A DNA stretch of 64,000 nt from Oleidesulfovibrio sp047973035 (GCF_047973035.1 NZ_JBKEBF010000040.1:1-64000); one strand, 5' to 3'; shown: positions 50,395 to 60,130, counted from the stretch's first letter. The notes: a model not told the origin generated them from the letters alone. Translations and numbers: made by a program.

Positions 50395-51738
50395 ATGCAA
50401 ATCAATGCACCGAACATACACGTTAATTTGAAAGCAAGCCCTGTGCGTAAAGGGGCACTGGCTGTTGTTGTCGGCACCGGACGTTCCGGTATTGCCGCTG
50501 CACGTCTGCTGTATCTTCTGGGTGCCCGCGTACGCGTACTGGACAGCAACGAAGCCAAGGTTTCTGAATCGTTCCGCACATTGGCGGATGAGTGCGGCTT
50601 CGACTGCCGTTATGGCGCTCATTCGGCAGAGCAGTTTGCAGGAGCCGAAATACTGGTTCCCAGCCCCGGAGTGCCTGTCGCATCACTGCTGCCATACCTT
50701 GATGCAGACAATCTGCCGGAGATTATGGCCGAAGTTGACCTTGCGTTTCGTTGTGTGAAGGAGCCTGTGCTCGCCGTAACCGGAACCAGCGGAAAGACAA
50801 CAACCGTAAGCCTGTGCGAGGCGATGCTGAAAGCCGCAGGCAGGAAGGTTTTTCTGGGTGGTAACATTGGCACGCCACTGTCCGAGTATGTTCTGGACGT
50901 TGCAGCCGGTGAAAAGCCTGCAGATGTGTTGGTGCTGGAAGTCAGCAGTTTCCAGTTACAGACCTGTACTTCGTTTTGTCCGCGCGTGGCCGTACTGATT
51001 AATGTTTCGGCAAACCATCTGGACTATCACGCCGACATGGAAGAATACCTTGATGCCAAGTTCAGAATTTTCGGCTGTCAGGGACAGGACGATCTGGCTG
51101 TACTGCAGGCTGGCATGGAAGACCTTGCGGACAAATATGCACTGGCTGCACGCCGTGAGTATTTTGAGGCAGTAGAGCGCTTTCCTGAAACCTCATTGCT
51201 GGGCAGACATAACCACGCCAACACCGAAGCTGCATGGCTTGCCTGTCGTGCATTCGGCGTAACGGAAACTCAGGCCGCACAGGGTGTGAAAAAATTTATC
51301 CCGCTGCCGCATCGCCTTGAAAAAGTGGCAGACGTGGACGGCGTAATGTTTGTGAACGATTCAAAGTCCACCACGGTGGACTCCATGAAAGTTGCTCTGG
51401 AAAGCTTTGACCGGCCCGTACTGCTGATGTGCGGTGGAAAGTGGAAAGGCGGTGATCTGCCTGCTCTTATTCCCGTAGTGCGTAAGCACGTAAAGGCCGT
51501 AGGGCTGTTCGGAGCAAGCAGAGAAGTTTTTGAGAGCGCGTGGGACGGAGTCGTTCCTATGAGTTGGGACGCGGATCTGACCACAGCTTTTGCCCGCATG
51601 GTGACCATGGCGCAGGCCGGTGATGTTGTACTGATGTCGCCCGCCACATCCAGCTATGACAGCTACAGAAATTATCTGGAACGCGGTGATGATTTTAAAC
51701 GTAATGTCGCGGCGTTGAAAATGGAGAAACAGGACTGA
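50395..51738 (+). CDS. murD: UDP-N-acetylmuramoylalanine--D-glutamate ligase
   Basis: 447 residues. N-domain with VVGTGRSGIAAARLL, the ATP loop VTGTSGKTTTVSLCEAML, then ISVxANHLDYHADMEEY-type and VNDSKSTTVDSMKVALES motifs, and the C-domain with MSPATSSYDSYRNYLERG. Adds D-Glu to UDP-MurNAc-L-Ala. Its stop overlaps the ftsW ATG by one base (TGATG). Confidence 0.96.
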   Translation: MQINAPNIHVNLKASPVRKGALAVVVGTGRSGIAAARLLYLLGARVRVLDSNEAKVSESFRTLADECGFDCRYGAHSAEQFAGAEILVPSPGVPVASLLPYLDADNLPEIMAEVDLAFRCVKEPVLAVTGTSGKTTTVSLCEAMLKAAGRKVFLGGNIGTPLSEYVLDVAAGEKPADVLVLEVSSFQLQTCTSFCPRVAVLINVSANHLDYHADMEEYLDAKFRIFGCQGQDDLAVLQAGMEDLADKYALAARREYFEAVERFPETSLLGRHNHANTEAAWLACRAFGVTETQAAQGVKKFIPLPHRLEKVADVDGVMFVNDSKSTTVDSMKVALESFDRPVLLMCGGKWKGGDLPALIPVVRKHVKAVGLFGASREVFESAWDGVVPMSWDADLTTAFARMVTMAQAGDVVLMSPATSSYDSYRNYLERGDDFKRNVAALKMEKQD

Positions 51739-52895
51739 TGGCAAGGGCGGAAGCAGCACATAACAGCCAGTCTGCAAACCATTCGATCGACTGGTGGCTG
51801 CTTGTGGCGGCAATGGCACTGCTGGCCTTCGGCCTGACCATGGTGCTGTCTTCTAGTGCGGTCATGGCTGAGCGCTTTTATGGCAGCAAGTATTTCTTTT
51901 TTCAAAAACAGCTTGTTTATGCCGGTGCGGGGCTGCTGGTGATGTGCTTTATAAGCCTGATGCCTCGTAGCTTGCTGTACCGTCTGCAATATCCTGCGCT
52001 GCTGGGTGCCGTGCTTCTGCTTATAGCAACACTTGCTGTAGGGCCCACCATTAACGGGGCAAAGCGGTGGCTGTCTGTGGGGCCGTTTACCATTCAGCCT
52101 CTGGAGTTCACCAAAATCGCTTTGGTGCTGTACCTCAGCTATTTTCTCAGTGCAAAGCAGGAACTGGTGAAGACTTTTGACCGTGGTGTCATTCCGCCCT
52201 TTGCAGTGACTATGGTTTTGTGCCTGTTTCTGCTGGCCCAGCCGGATTTCGGTGGTGCCGCAGTTCTGGCTCTGATTTTGTTTTTCATGTGTCTGGTAGG
52301 GGGCACCCGCCTTATTTACCTGATTGCTTCGGCGGGACTTGCCTGTGCGAGTGCCTGGTTGCTTATCGTTAACTCTCCGTACCGGTCGCGTCGCCTGCTG
52401 GCGTTTCTTGACCCGTTTGCAGATGCCCTCGGCACTGGCTACCAGCTGGTTCAGTCTCTGTATGCTCTGGGGGCTGGCGGTGTTACCGGAGTAGGCCTCG
52501 GTGTGGGCAGTCAGAAGCTTTTTTTCCTGCCGGAAGCGCATAACGACTTTATCATGGCTGTCGTAGGTGAAGAGTTGGGCTTTCTCGGTGTGACGCTGGT
52601 GTTTGCCATGATGGTGGCTTTTTTCTACCGCGCATTTCTTGTTGCTTTGCGGCAAGAAGATTTGCGCGACAGGCTGACTGCATTCGGCGTGACCATAATT
52701 CTTGCGCTGGGCGCTACGCTGAATATGGCAGTAGTGCTTGGTGTAGCACCGCCTAAAGGTGTGCCCATGCCTTTTCTGAGCTACGGCGGCAGCAGCCTGC
52801 TGGCAACCCTCATCTGCGTGGGGCTGTTGCTTAATTTTTCTAAAGGGAGCTCTGCAAGCGGTGCAGGGCTGCAGTTTATCAGAGGCAAACGATGA
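51738..52895 (+). CDS. ftsW: Lipid II glycosyltransferase / SEDS protein FtsW
   Basis: 385 residues, ten membrane helices. GFGLTMVLSSSAV-like N-terminus, GAKRWLSVGPFTIQPLEFTKIALVLYL (with the catalytic-site loop), LAQPDFGGAAVL, GVGLGVGSQKLFFLPEAHNDFIMAVVGEELG and GVPMPFLSYGGSS are the SEDS motifs. It polymerises septal glycan with FtsI. Overlaps murD and murG by 1 and 4 bases. Confidence 0.96.
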   Translation: MARAEAAHNSQSANHSIDWWLLVAAMALLAFGLTMVLSSSAVMAERFYGSKYFFFQKQLVYAGAGLLVMCFISLMPRSLLYRLQYPALLGAVLLLIATLAVGPTINGAKRWLSVGPFTIQPLEFTKIALVLYLSYFLSAKQELVKTFDRGVIPPFAVTMVLCLFLLAQPDFGGAAVLALILFFMCLVGGTRLIYLIASAGLACASAWLLIVNSPYRSRRLLAFLDPFADALGTGYQLVQSLYALGAGGVTGVGLGVGSQKLFFLPEAHNDFIMAVVGEELGFLGVTLVFAMMVAFFYRAFLVALRQEDLRDRLTAFGVTIILALGATLNMAVVLGVAPPKGVPMPFLSYGGSSLLATLICVGLLLNFSKGSSASGAGLQFIRGKR

Positions 52896-54025
52896 AACGT
52901 GTTCTGCTGACCACCGGCGGTACAGGTGGCCACATTTTTCCTGCCCTTGCCGTAGCTGAAGAAATTGCGCGGCAGTATCCCGAAGCAGAAATTCTGTTTG
53001 TGGGCGGGCAGTACGGGCCGGAGTCTGAGATTGTTCAGGCGCACGGTATCCGCTTTGAAAGTTTGCCTGTACGCGGCGTGCTGGGAAGAGGATTGAAGGC
53101 GCCGCTCGCGTTGGCAGCCATGGCATATGGCGTGATCAAAGGGATAGGCCTTGTGGGCAGATTTAACCCCGATGTAGTCATCGGCTTTGGTGGGTATGCG
53201 GCGTTTGCAGCCGTTCTGGCAGCAAAGCTTCGTGAAAAACCTTGTGCCATTCACGAGCAGAACAGTGTTCCGGGCATGGCTAACCGCCTGCTTGCGAAAA
53301 TAGTGGACCGGATTTTTATCTCGTTTCCCGATCCGGATGAATTTTTTTTGCAACGCAAGACCGTGCTGACCGGCAATCCCGTCCGCAAAGACATTGCCGC
53401 AGTCGCTGGCAGGCGTAAAAACGCAGACCGCACAACAAGCCGCCGTCTTCTTGTAATGGGCGGCAGCCTTGGTGCCCGTGCGATTAATCAGGCTGTGGTG
53501 GCGATGCTGCCTGCATTGAAAGAAGCAGGCGCGGAGATTGTTCATCAGACCGGTAAGGCCGATTTTGAAACTGTGCAGAAGGCCTACGCAGAAGCAGGCA
53601 TGGCCGCAAGGGTGGAACCTTTTGTAAGCAACATGGCCGAACTGTATGACTGGGCTGACCTTGCTTTGTGCAGGGCTGGCGCAACCTCTGTTTTTGAGCT
53701 GGCCGCTGCAGGTGTTCCGGCAGTGTTCGTGCCGTTTCCGTTTGCTACGCATGATCACCAGACTGCCAATGCAAAATATCTGTCTGAGAAAGGTGCTGCC
53801 CTGCTGGTGCCGCAGACCGAATTGGCAGCTACCGATGAGGGTGCTCTGACGCTGGCCCGTACAATTATAGACCTGCTGGCAGATGCTGAGCGGTTGCAGT
53901 CCATGGCGACCGCAACCCGTAAGCTGGCAAGGCCGGAAGCCGCTGCAGCCATTGTAAGCGGCGCAAAAGATCTGATTCGAAAAAAGCCCCTCAAGTCGCT
54001 TGTGCCTGAGCGGGAAGGAGAATAA
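52892..54025 (+). CDS. murG: UDP-N-acetylglucosamine--lipid I GlcNAc transferase
   Basis: 377 residues. TTGGTGGHIFPALAVAEE at the N-terminus, VIGFGGYAAF, AIHEQNSVPGMANRLLA, GGSLGARAINQAV, and the C-terminal donor site LCRAGATSVFELAAAGVPAVFVPFPFATHDHQTANAKYL. A peripheral inner-membrane GT28 enzyme making lipid II. The ATG overlaps the ftsW stop (ATGA). Confidence 0.96.
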   Translation: MKRVLLTTGGTGGHIFPALAVAEEIARQYPEAEILFVGGQYGPESEIVQAHGIRFESLPVRGVLGRGLKAPLALAAMAYGVIKGIGLVGRFNPDVVIGFGGYAAFAAVLAAKLREKPCAIHEQNSVPGMANRLLAKIVDRIFISFPDPDEFFLQRKTVLTGNPVRKDIAAVAGRRKNADRTTSRRLLVMGGSLGARAINQAVVAMLPALKEAGAEIVHQTGKADFETVQKAYAEAGMAARVEPFVSNMAELYDWADLALCRAGATSVFELAAAGVPAVFVPFPFATHDHQTANAKYLSEKGAALLVPQTELAATDEGALTLARTIIDLLADAERLQSMATATRKLARPEAAAAIVSGAKDLIRKKPLKSLVPEREGE

Positions 54026-54029
54026 CGGC

Positions 54030-55394
54030 GTGATAGGAAAAGTTTTACGGATTCATATGGTCGGAATCGGCGGCACAGGTATGTGCGGCATTGCCGAAGT
54101 GTTGCTGAACCTTGGTTTTGAGGTGCGCGGCTCCGACATGAGTGACAGCCCGTCCGTCCGCCGTTTGCGCAAGCTGGGCGCTGATATTTTTATCGGGCAC
54201 GGTGCAGAAAATGTAACCGATGCTCAGGTTCTTGTTAAATCCACCGCTGTCAGTATGGAAAACCCTGAAGTGAAAGCAGCTCAGGAAAAAGGAATCCCCA
54301 TTATTCCCCGAGCTGAAATGCTGGCCGAGCTTATGCGTCTGCGTAAGGGAATTGCCATTGCCGGAACGCACGGCAAAACCACTACCACCTCGTTGACTGC
54401 CGCGATTTTTGATGAAGCCGGAACAGACCCCACCGTTATCATCGGCGGAAGGCTGAACGCATATGGTTCAAACGCACGGCTGGGCGAGGGCGAGTTCCTG
54501 CTGGCGGAAGCGGATGAATCTGACGGGTCATTTTTGTGTTTGTTCCCCATCGTTAACGTGGTGACCAACGTTGATCTGGATCATGTAGATTTTTACTCCG
54601 ACCTTGAGTCCATCGATAAGGCGTTTGTCAGCTTTATGAATAAGGTTCCGTTTTACGGAATGAACGTGGTTTGCGGCGATGACGAAGGTGTCCGCAGATT
54701 GCTGCCGCAGGTAAAGCGCCCGGTCCTGACATACGGTTTCGGTAAGGAAAACCAGTTGCGCGCCGAGGTTGTTTCCTGCGGAGAAACAAGCCGGTTCAAG
54801 GTGCTGCTGCATGGTGAGGAACTGGGCGAAGTCAATCTTGTTCAGCCTGGTATGCATAATATTTTAAATGCGTTGGCAGCCATCGGTGTTGGTCTGGAAA
54901 CAGGAATTTCTGCAGAAAAATGCTTGCGCGGGCTTGGCAACTTCCGCGGTGTCGGCAGACGTTTTGAACGTAAGAGCGAGCGCAACGGTGTTCTTGTGGT
55001 GGATGATTACGGACACCATCCTGCTGAAATCGCAGCAACAATTGCAACTGCACGCAGTTGCTACCCGCAACGCCGCCTTGTTGTTGCGTTCCAGCCTCAT
55101 CGTTTCAGCCGCACACAGGCTCTTTTCGGCGATTTTTGCAAGGCGTTCGATAAAGTGGACAAGCTGTTACTGACAGAGATCTACCCCGCATCGGAAGCTC
55201 CGATTCCCGGCGTTAGCGGACAGAGTCTCGCGCAAGGAATCAGGCAGGTCAGCAATACTGACGTGTCGTACTATCAGAATTTTGAAGAAATGCAGGCGGC
55301 TTTGCCTGAAGCTCTTCAGCCCGGTGATCTGTTTATAACGCTTGGTGCAGGCAGCATCTGGACTGTCGGTCAGGCGTATCTTGATCAGGAGTAA
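54030..55394 (+). CDS. murC: UDP-N-acetylmuramate--L-alanine ligase
   Basis: 454 residues from GTG, with AAGGAG 10 nt upstream. HMVGIGGTGMCGIAEVLLNLGFEVRGSD, IAIAGTHGKTTTTSLTAAIF, ADESDGSFL and VVDDYGHHPAEIAATI are the MurC motifs. It starts 4 bp after murG; the in-frame ATG at 54000 overlaps murG and lacks a ribosome site. Adds the first L-Ala of the stem peptide. Confidence 0.95.
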   Translation: MIGKVLRIHMVGIGGTGMCGIAEVLLNLGFEVRGSDMSDSPSVRRLRKLGADIFIGHGAENVTDAQVLVKSTAVSMENPEVKAAQEKGIPIIPRAEMLAELMRLRKGIAIAGTHGKTTTTSLTAAIFDEAGTDPTVIIGGRLNAYGSNARLGEGEFLLAEADESDGSFLCLFPIVNVVTNVDLDHVDFYSDLESIDKAFVSFMNKVPFYGMNVVCGDDEGVRRLLPQVKRPVLTYGFGKENQLRAEVVSCGETSRFKVLLHGEELGEVNLVQPGMHNILNALAAIGVGLETGISAEKCLRGLGNFRGVGRRFERKSERNGVLVVDDYGHHPAEIAATIATARSCYPQRRLVVAFQPHRFSRTQALFGDFCKAFDKVDKLLLTEIYPASEAPIPGVSGQSLAQGIRQVSNTDVSYYQNFEEMQAALPEALQPGDLFITLGAGSIWTVGQAYLDQE

Positions 55395-55399
55395 ACGCA

Positions 55400-56299
55400 G
55401 TGAAGCCCGTAATACTGCAAGGCCCCGTGCTTCGAGAGCGCACTACATTACGGCTTGGCGGAAAGGCCATTGCCGAAGTGCGACTTGACGATATGCACAG
55501 CTTTGATGCGCTGCCGGAAATTGTAGCGCGTCTTGGCGGAGAGCCCGCAGTAATGGGGCGCGGCAGTAATATACTGGCAAAAGATGAAGATCTGCCTCTG
55601 GTTATTGTTAATCCTGCATTGAAAGTAGAACCGGAAGTGGTGTGGAAGAGTCAGGACGGCCAGTTGGTACTGGTACGCGCCGAAGCCGGAGTAAAGCTGC
55701 CCGTGTTGCTGGCAAAGCTTGCTGCATGGGGATTGTCCGGACTTGAAGGGCTTGCTGGAGTTCCGGGGACTGTGGGCGGTGCCGTTGCTATGAACGCCGG
55801 TTCATACGGTTGCGACATACAGTCGGTTCTGCATTCTGTTGAAGTTTTTTCGCAGTCGACAGGTATGCGGACCTATGATTCGGGGCAATGCCGCTGCGAG
55901 TACAGGCATTTTTCCATACCGGCTTTGCAGGATTGGTTTGTTGTTGCTGCTGTAACCCTACAACTGAAAGTAGGCAATACTGATGCAATACGCAGTGTAA
56001 TGCAACATAACATTGCCCGTAAAAAAGCAACGCAGCCTGTAACGGCGCACAGTGCCGGTTGCGTTTTCCGCAACCCGGAACCAGGCGTAAGTGCGGGAAA
56101 ATTGCTTGATGATGCCGGATTTAAAGGGCGCGAATTAGGCGGAATGAGCTTTTCTTCGCTGCATGCCAATTTTTTAATCAATCATGCAAACGGCAATAGC
56201 TTTGATGCAATAGAGCTTATAAAAGCTGCGCAACAGGCTGTATTTGAAAAGTCAGGATACCATTTACAACTTGAAGTGAAAATGTGGCCATGGCGATAA
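55400..56299 (+). CDS. murB: UDP-N-acetylenolpyruvoylglucosamine reductase
   Basis: 299 residues from GTG just after the murC stop, with AGGAG overlapping the stop. TTLRLGGKAIAEVR, VMGRGSNILA, GLEGLAGVPGTVGGAVAMNAGSYG (FAD-binding), CRCEYRHF (catalytic Arg/Tyr region), and GCVFRNPEPGVSAGKLLDDAGFKG with the catalytic Ser-type region are MurB type. No ddl gene follows; ftsQ comes directly after, overlapping. The 3' third is already AT-rich compared with upstream genes. Confidence 0.95.
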   Translation: MKPVILQGPVLRERTTLRLGGKAIAEVRLDDMHSFDALPEIVARLGGEPAVMGRGSNILAKDEDLPLVIVNPALKVEPEVVWKSQDGQLVLVRAEAGVKLPVLLAKLAAWGLSGLEGLAGVPGTVGGAVAMNAGSYGCDIQSVLHSVEVFSQSTGMRTYDSGQCRCEYRHFSIPALQDWFVVAAVTLQLKVGNTDAIRSVMQHNIARKKATQPVTAHSAGCVFRNPEPGVSAGKLLDDAGFKGRELGGMSFSSLHANFLINHANGNSFDAIELIKAAQQAVFEKSGYHLQLEVKMWPWR

Positions 56300-57138
56300 A
56301 GCGTTCATCGAATAACCGTGAAACTGCAAGCCGCAAAAAAAGTAATAGCTATACACGACCAAAAAGAAAGTTTAAGACTCCGAAAATTTCTTTTGGCTGT
56401 GGTTTTATCATCAGTTCTGTATTCTTAAGCATGCTTATTTTGTCTGCAGTAAGCGTTAGTTATCTGTATGCATACAGGATTCTTATAAGCAGTGACTACT
56501 TTGCTGCAAGAGCAATTGAAATTCAAGGGGCAGACAGGATAACCCCGAATGAAGTTCTGACTGCTTCTGAACTGAGCATTGGTTCTAATCTTTTTAGCGT
56601 AAGTATAGTCAAAGTAGAAAGAGCACTGCTTGAAAATAATTGGGTGAAAAATGTTTCTGTAAAAAGGTTGCTTCCTGATAGAATTCATATAAGAATAGAA
56701 GAGCGTATACCTCAGTTCTGGGTGCAAAAAGGCGGCGTGTTATGCTATGCCGATAGAGAGGGAAGGGTGATTGCTCCCGTGACCTCTGCAAAATTTACTT
56801 CTCTGCCCCTTTTGCAGGTGGACAACGAGGCAGCCGAACTGCTGGGCTACCTGCCCGCACTGGATACGGCGGTTGAGTCCTCAACCCTTCCGATGCAACT
56901 TTCGGATGCATCGGCGGTACGGCTGGGAGCCGGAAGAACTGTTGAATTATATTTAGAAGACAGAAATCTTCGTCTTGCCTTCGGGCTGGACGATGTGGAC
57001 GGAGACCTTAAACGTCTGGGCCTTGTTCTCGCTGATCTCAGCAGACGGGGCGAGCTGGAAAATGCGCGCGATGTGCGTGTAGCCGGAACCAATGTATGGG
57101 TACGGCAGAACCCTGTCGCGGCATGGGCCGCTCAATAG
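56290..57138 (+). CDS. ftsQ: Cell division protein FtsQ
   Basis: 282 residues: a basic cytoplasmic tail (about 1-30), one membrane helix (about 40-60, FIISSVFLSMLILSAVSVSYLYAYR), the POTRA domain (YFAARAIEIQGADRITPNEVLTASELSIGSNLFSV) and the FtsQ domain with RLLPDRIHIRIEERIPQFWV. It links FtsL/FtsB to FtsW/FtsI. A GTG at 56284 is an alternative start. It overlaps murB by 10 bp. Codons to about 56810 are markedly AT-rich, then switch back to GC-rich. Confidence 0.92.
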   Translation: MAIKRSSNNRETASRKKSNSYTRPKRKFKTPKISFGCGFIISSVFLSMLILSAVSVSYLYAYRILISSDYFAARAIEIQGADRITPNEVLTASELSIGSNLFSVSIVKVERALLENNWVKNVSVKRLLPDRIHIRIEERIPQFWVQKGGVLCYADREGRVIAPVTSAKFTSLPLLQVDNEAAELLGYLPALDTAVESSTLPMQLSDASAVRLGAGRTVELYLEDRNLRLAFGLDDVDGDLKRLGLVLADLSRRGELENARDVRVAGTNVWVRQNPVAAWAAQ

Positions 57139-57165
57139 TAAACGTTTCCGTCGGGAGGAGGAGGA

Positions 57166-58392
57166 ATGGCCAAGTCGGATCTGATAGTCGGTCTTGATAT
57201 AGGCACCACAAAAATCTGCTGCGTAGTCGGTGAGCCGACAGGAGACGGAATTGATATCGTCGGTATCGGTACCAGCCCGTCTACGGGATTGCGCAAAGGT
57301 GTGGTTGTCAATATTGAGCAAACCGTCCAGTCCATCAAGAAAGCGCTGGAAGAGGCCGAGCTTATGGCAGGCTGCGAAATCCGCTCGGTCTACGCGGGCA
57401 TCGCAGGCAGCCATATAAGAGGTGCCAATAGCGACGGCGTTATTGCCGTAAAGGGCGGCGAAGTTGCCCCCCGCGATGTTGAGCGCGTACTTGATGCCGC
57501 AAAGGCCCTTAACATTCCGATGGATCGTGAGGTGATTCATATTCTGCCTCAGGAGTACATCGTGGATGAACAGCGTGGAATTGCCGACCCCCTCGGCATG
57601 GCCGGTGTGCGCCTTGAGGTTAAGGTGCACATTGTTACCGGAGCCGTGGCAAGCGCGCAGAACATCGTACGTTCGTGCCATCGCAGCGGGCTTGATGTCT
57701 CTGACATCGTGCTTGAAGCGCTGGCTTCCTCCAAGGCTGTGCTGACGGAAGAAGAGCGTGAAATCGGTGTCGCCTTGGTTGATCTTGGCGGTGGCACGAC
57801 TGATATTGCCGTGTTTGCCAACGACTCGATCAAGCATACAGGGGTTCTGGCTCTTGGCGGACAAAACCTGACTAACGATATTGCTTTCGGTTTGCGCACC
57901 CCTATGGCGTCGGCCGAGAAAATCAAGATCAAGTACGGTTGCGCCATGGCCGAATTGGTCAACGATGACGAAGCAATTGAAGTTGCAAGCGTGGGGGATC
58001 GCGAACCACGCAGGCTTTCACGTCAGGTACTGGCCGAGATATGTGAACCCCGCATGGAAGAAATTCTGTCCCTGGTCGATCAGGAGCTGGTTCGTTACGG
58101 CTTTAAAAATATGATCGGCGCAGGCGTGGTGCTGACAGGCGGAACAGCGCTTATCGAAGGCTGTCAGGAGCTTGGAGAGCAGATTTTCAACCTGCCCACC
58201 CGTATAGGGTATCCCCGTAAAGTCGGGGGATTGAAGGATGTGGTTAACAGTCCCAAATTTGCCACCGCTGTAGGCTTGTTGTGCTACGGCGCGGAAAAGG
58301 AAGGACTGGAGCTGAAGTTCCGTATACGTGATGCAAATGTGTTCAACCGGGTGTTGTCGCGCATGCGTAAGTGGTTCTCGGATATTTCGTAA
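57166..58392 (+). CDS. ftsA: Cell division protein FtsA
   Basis: 408 residues. LIVGLDIGTTKICCVVGE (phosphate 1), the inserted 1C domain, VALVDLGGGTTDIAVF (phosphate 2), GVVLTGGTALIEG (adenosine) and a C-terminal amphipathic helix (VFNRVLSRMRKWFSDIS) for membrane binding. It tethers FtsZ to the membrane. A string of GGAGG repeats precedes the ATG. Confidence 0.97.
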   Translation: MAKSDLIVGLDIGTTKICCVVGEPTGDGIDIVGIGTSPSTGLRKGVVVNIEQTVQSIKKALEEAELMAGCEIRSVYAGIAGSHIRGANSDGVIAVKGGEVAPRDVERVLDAAKALNIPMDREVIHILPQEYIVDEQRGIADPLGMAGVRLEVKVHIVTGAVASAQNIVRSCHRSGLDVSDIVLEALASSKAVLTEEEREIGVALVDLGGGTTDIAVFANDSIKHTGVLALGGQNLTNDIAFGLRTPMASAEKIKIKYGCAMAELVNDDEAIEVASVGDREPRRLSRQVLAEICEPRMEEILSLVDQELVRYGFKNMIGAGVVLTGGTALIEGCQELGEQIFNLPTRIGYPRKVGGLKDVVNSPKFATAVGLLCYGAEKEGLELKFRIRDANVFNRVLSRMRKWFSDIS

Positions 58393-58431
58393 TTTTTTGG
58401 TTATCCACCGTATCGGCTAAAGGAGAGGCAT

Positions 58432-59754
58432 ATGGATTTTCACGATATCGACATCGACAGCTCGGCCAAAATCAAGGTCGTTGGCGTCGGCGGTGGCGGC
58501 GGAAACGCCGTTAACAACATGATCACATCGGTGCTTAACGGTGTTACCTTTATCACTGCGAACACTGACGTGCAGGCACTTAACCGTTCGCAGGCCGAAT
58601 TTAAAATTCAGCTTGGCGAGGCTCTGACCAAAGGGCTTGGCGCCGGTGCCGACCCCGAAGTGGGTAAACAGGCTGCGCTTGAAAGCATTGAAGCCATCCG
58701 CGAAGCGCTTGGTGAGGCAGACATGGTCTTTGTTACCGCTGGTATGGGCGGCGGAACCGGAACCGGTGCCGCTCCTGTTATCGCTCAGGTGGCAAAAGAC
58801 ATGGGTGCTCTTACTGTAGGCGTTGTGACGAAGCCTTTCTTTTTTGAAGGGAAAAAGCGTCTGGAAGCAGCGGAAAAAGGTATCGAAGAGTTCCGCAAAC
58901 ATGTGGACAGCTTGATTACCATTCCCAACGACAGACTGCTGTCGCTTGCTTCCAAGAAGGCTACCTTCATTGAAATGCTTAAACGTGCAGATGAAATTCT
59001 GTACTTCGCAGTGAAGGGCATCTCTGACCTGATTATGGTTCCCGGTCTGATTAACCTTGACTTTGCAGACGTTAAAGCGGTCATGGGCGAGTCCGGTCTG
59101 GCTATGATGGGGGCCGGTACTTCTTCCGGCGAGTCGCGTGCGCATGAAGCCGCTCAGCGCGCCATTACCAGCCCGCTGCTTGAAGACGTTTCCATTGATG
59201 GTGCCCGGGGTGTTCTGATGAACATTACCAGCAGCTACGACCTGACAATTCAGGAAGTAAGCGAAGCTGCAAGCGTCATTCAGGAAGCTGCGCACGACGA
59301 AGCCCGCATCTTCTTTGGTACCGTGTTTGATGAAAACATGGGCGACGAAATGCGTATTACCGTTATTGCCACCGGCATTGACAACTCCACGTTGGATGAA
59401 ATGCAGTCCAGCGGCAAAATTACACAGATTCATGGCCGTAGTCGCAGTGGTTCCGGCGGTGGTAGCGGTGGTACAGTCACGGCTGCCCCTCAGGCACAGG
59501 TGCATGCCGGTCCTATGAACCAGCAGGCTGCTCCTGAATCTGCACCGCGCAGAACTATGGACGGCAGTGTGCCGCGTGGTGTTTCTACTTTTACAGAAGG
59601 TGACAGAAGTATTCCCGCTTACCTGCGCAAACAACAGGCTGCTCAGCCTGCGCCGCTGACTCCGCGTCAGGCTGCGGTAAACGCTGATGAAGACTTTACC
59701 TTTGATGAGGACGAGTTCGAAATTCCTTCGTTCATCCGCAGGAAGCCGCAATAG
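58432..59754 (+). CDS. ftsZ: Cell division protein FtsZ
   Basis: 440 residues. GVGGGGGNAVNNMI at the N-terminus, GGGTGTG (about residues 106-112, GTP tubulin signature), NIDFADVKAVM-type NLDFADVKAVM and the T7 loop. A linker of about 80 residues rich in Gln, Ala, Gly and Ser follows the core, and the tail ends FEIPSFIRRKPQ, the peptide that binds FtsA. AAAGGAGAGG precedes the ATG. Last gene of the dcw cluster. Confidence 0.98.
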   Translation: MDFHDIDIDSSAKIKVVGVGGGGGNAVNNMITSVLNGVTFITANTDVQALNRSQAEFKIQLGEALTKGLGAGADPEVGKQAALESIEAIREALGEADMVFVTAGMGGGTGTGAAPVIAQVAKDMGALTVGVVTKPFFFEGKKRLEAAEKGIEEFRKHVDSLITIPNDRLLSLASKKATFIEMLKRADEILYFAVKGISDLIMVPGLINLDFADVKAVMGESGLAMMGAGTSSGESRAHEAAQRAITSPLLEDVSIDGARGVLMNITSSYDLTIQEVSEAASVIQEAAHDEARIFFGTVFDENMGDEMRITVIATGIDNSTLDEMQSSGKITQIHGRSRSGSGGGSGGTVTAAPQAQVHAGPMNQQAAPESAPRRTMDGSVPRGVSTFTEGDRSIPAYLRKQQAAQPAPLTPRQAAVNADEDFTFDEDEFEIPSFIRRKPQ

Positions 59755-59985
59755 AGTCTAAGCTTTTTGCCGCGGAGTATGCGGGAACATTCTCGTGTAG
59801 CTCTGCGTGCAACCAGCGGAGAACTGCGCCCTGCTGTCTGGCACTGCGTCTGTACTGAGTCAATGCTTTGCTTTTGCATGTATGCCTCAGGGATTGAAGC
59901 ATGGTGCCGGCGGATGCTGGTAACAACTCTTGGTAGACCCCGGAAGCCGGAAACGATAGCCTCTCCTTTCTAGCTTTCGGCCATT
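59755..59985. other. Intergenic region after ftsZ
   Basis: About 230 bp before the terminator at 59986. I see no ORF worth reporting and no tRNA. It was compared by eye with SRP and 6S RNA signatures without a convincing match; it may simply be a long 3' UTR of ftsZ. Confidence 0.3.
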
Positions 59986-60013
59986 AAAAGGCCGCCCTTC
60001 GGGGCGGCCTTTT
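59986..60013 (+). terminator. Terminator at the end of the dcw cluster
   Basis: AAAAGGCCGCCC / GGGCGGCCTTTT stem with a TTCG loop. Confidence 0.9.
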
Positions 60014-60130
60014 ATGTTGGATTTGGGTCGTATTGTCTGCGCTTATGTTTTACTGATACCATCTAAACAATCCACCATCTTCGGCTTTCTACGTAGGCTT
60101 GTTTTTGAGTGTTACTGTCAGGTGTGTTTG

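Noticed and set aside
51672..53126. 484-residue open frame opposite ftsW and murG
   Set aside because: Gln/Arg/His-rich shadow of membrane-protein codons without any motif.
58417..59751. 444-residue open frame on the minus strand opposite ftsZ
   Set aside because: Antisense shadow of ftsZ with Cys/His-rich low-information sequence.
59755..59985. Candidate small stable RNA (6S or SRP RNA) after ftsZ
   Set aside because: Some purine-rich stretches recall these RNAs, but the SRP GGAAGGAAGCAGCC-type core and a long 6S-type closing stem are not found.
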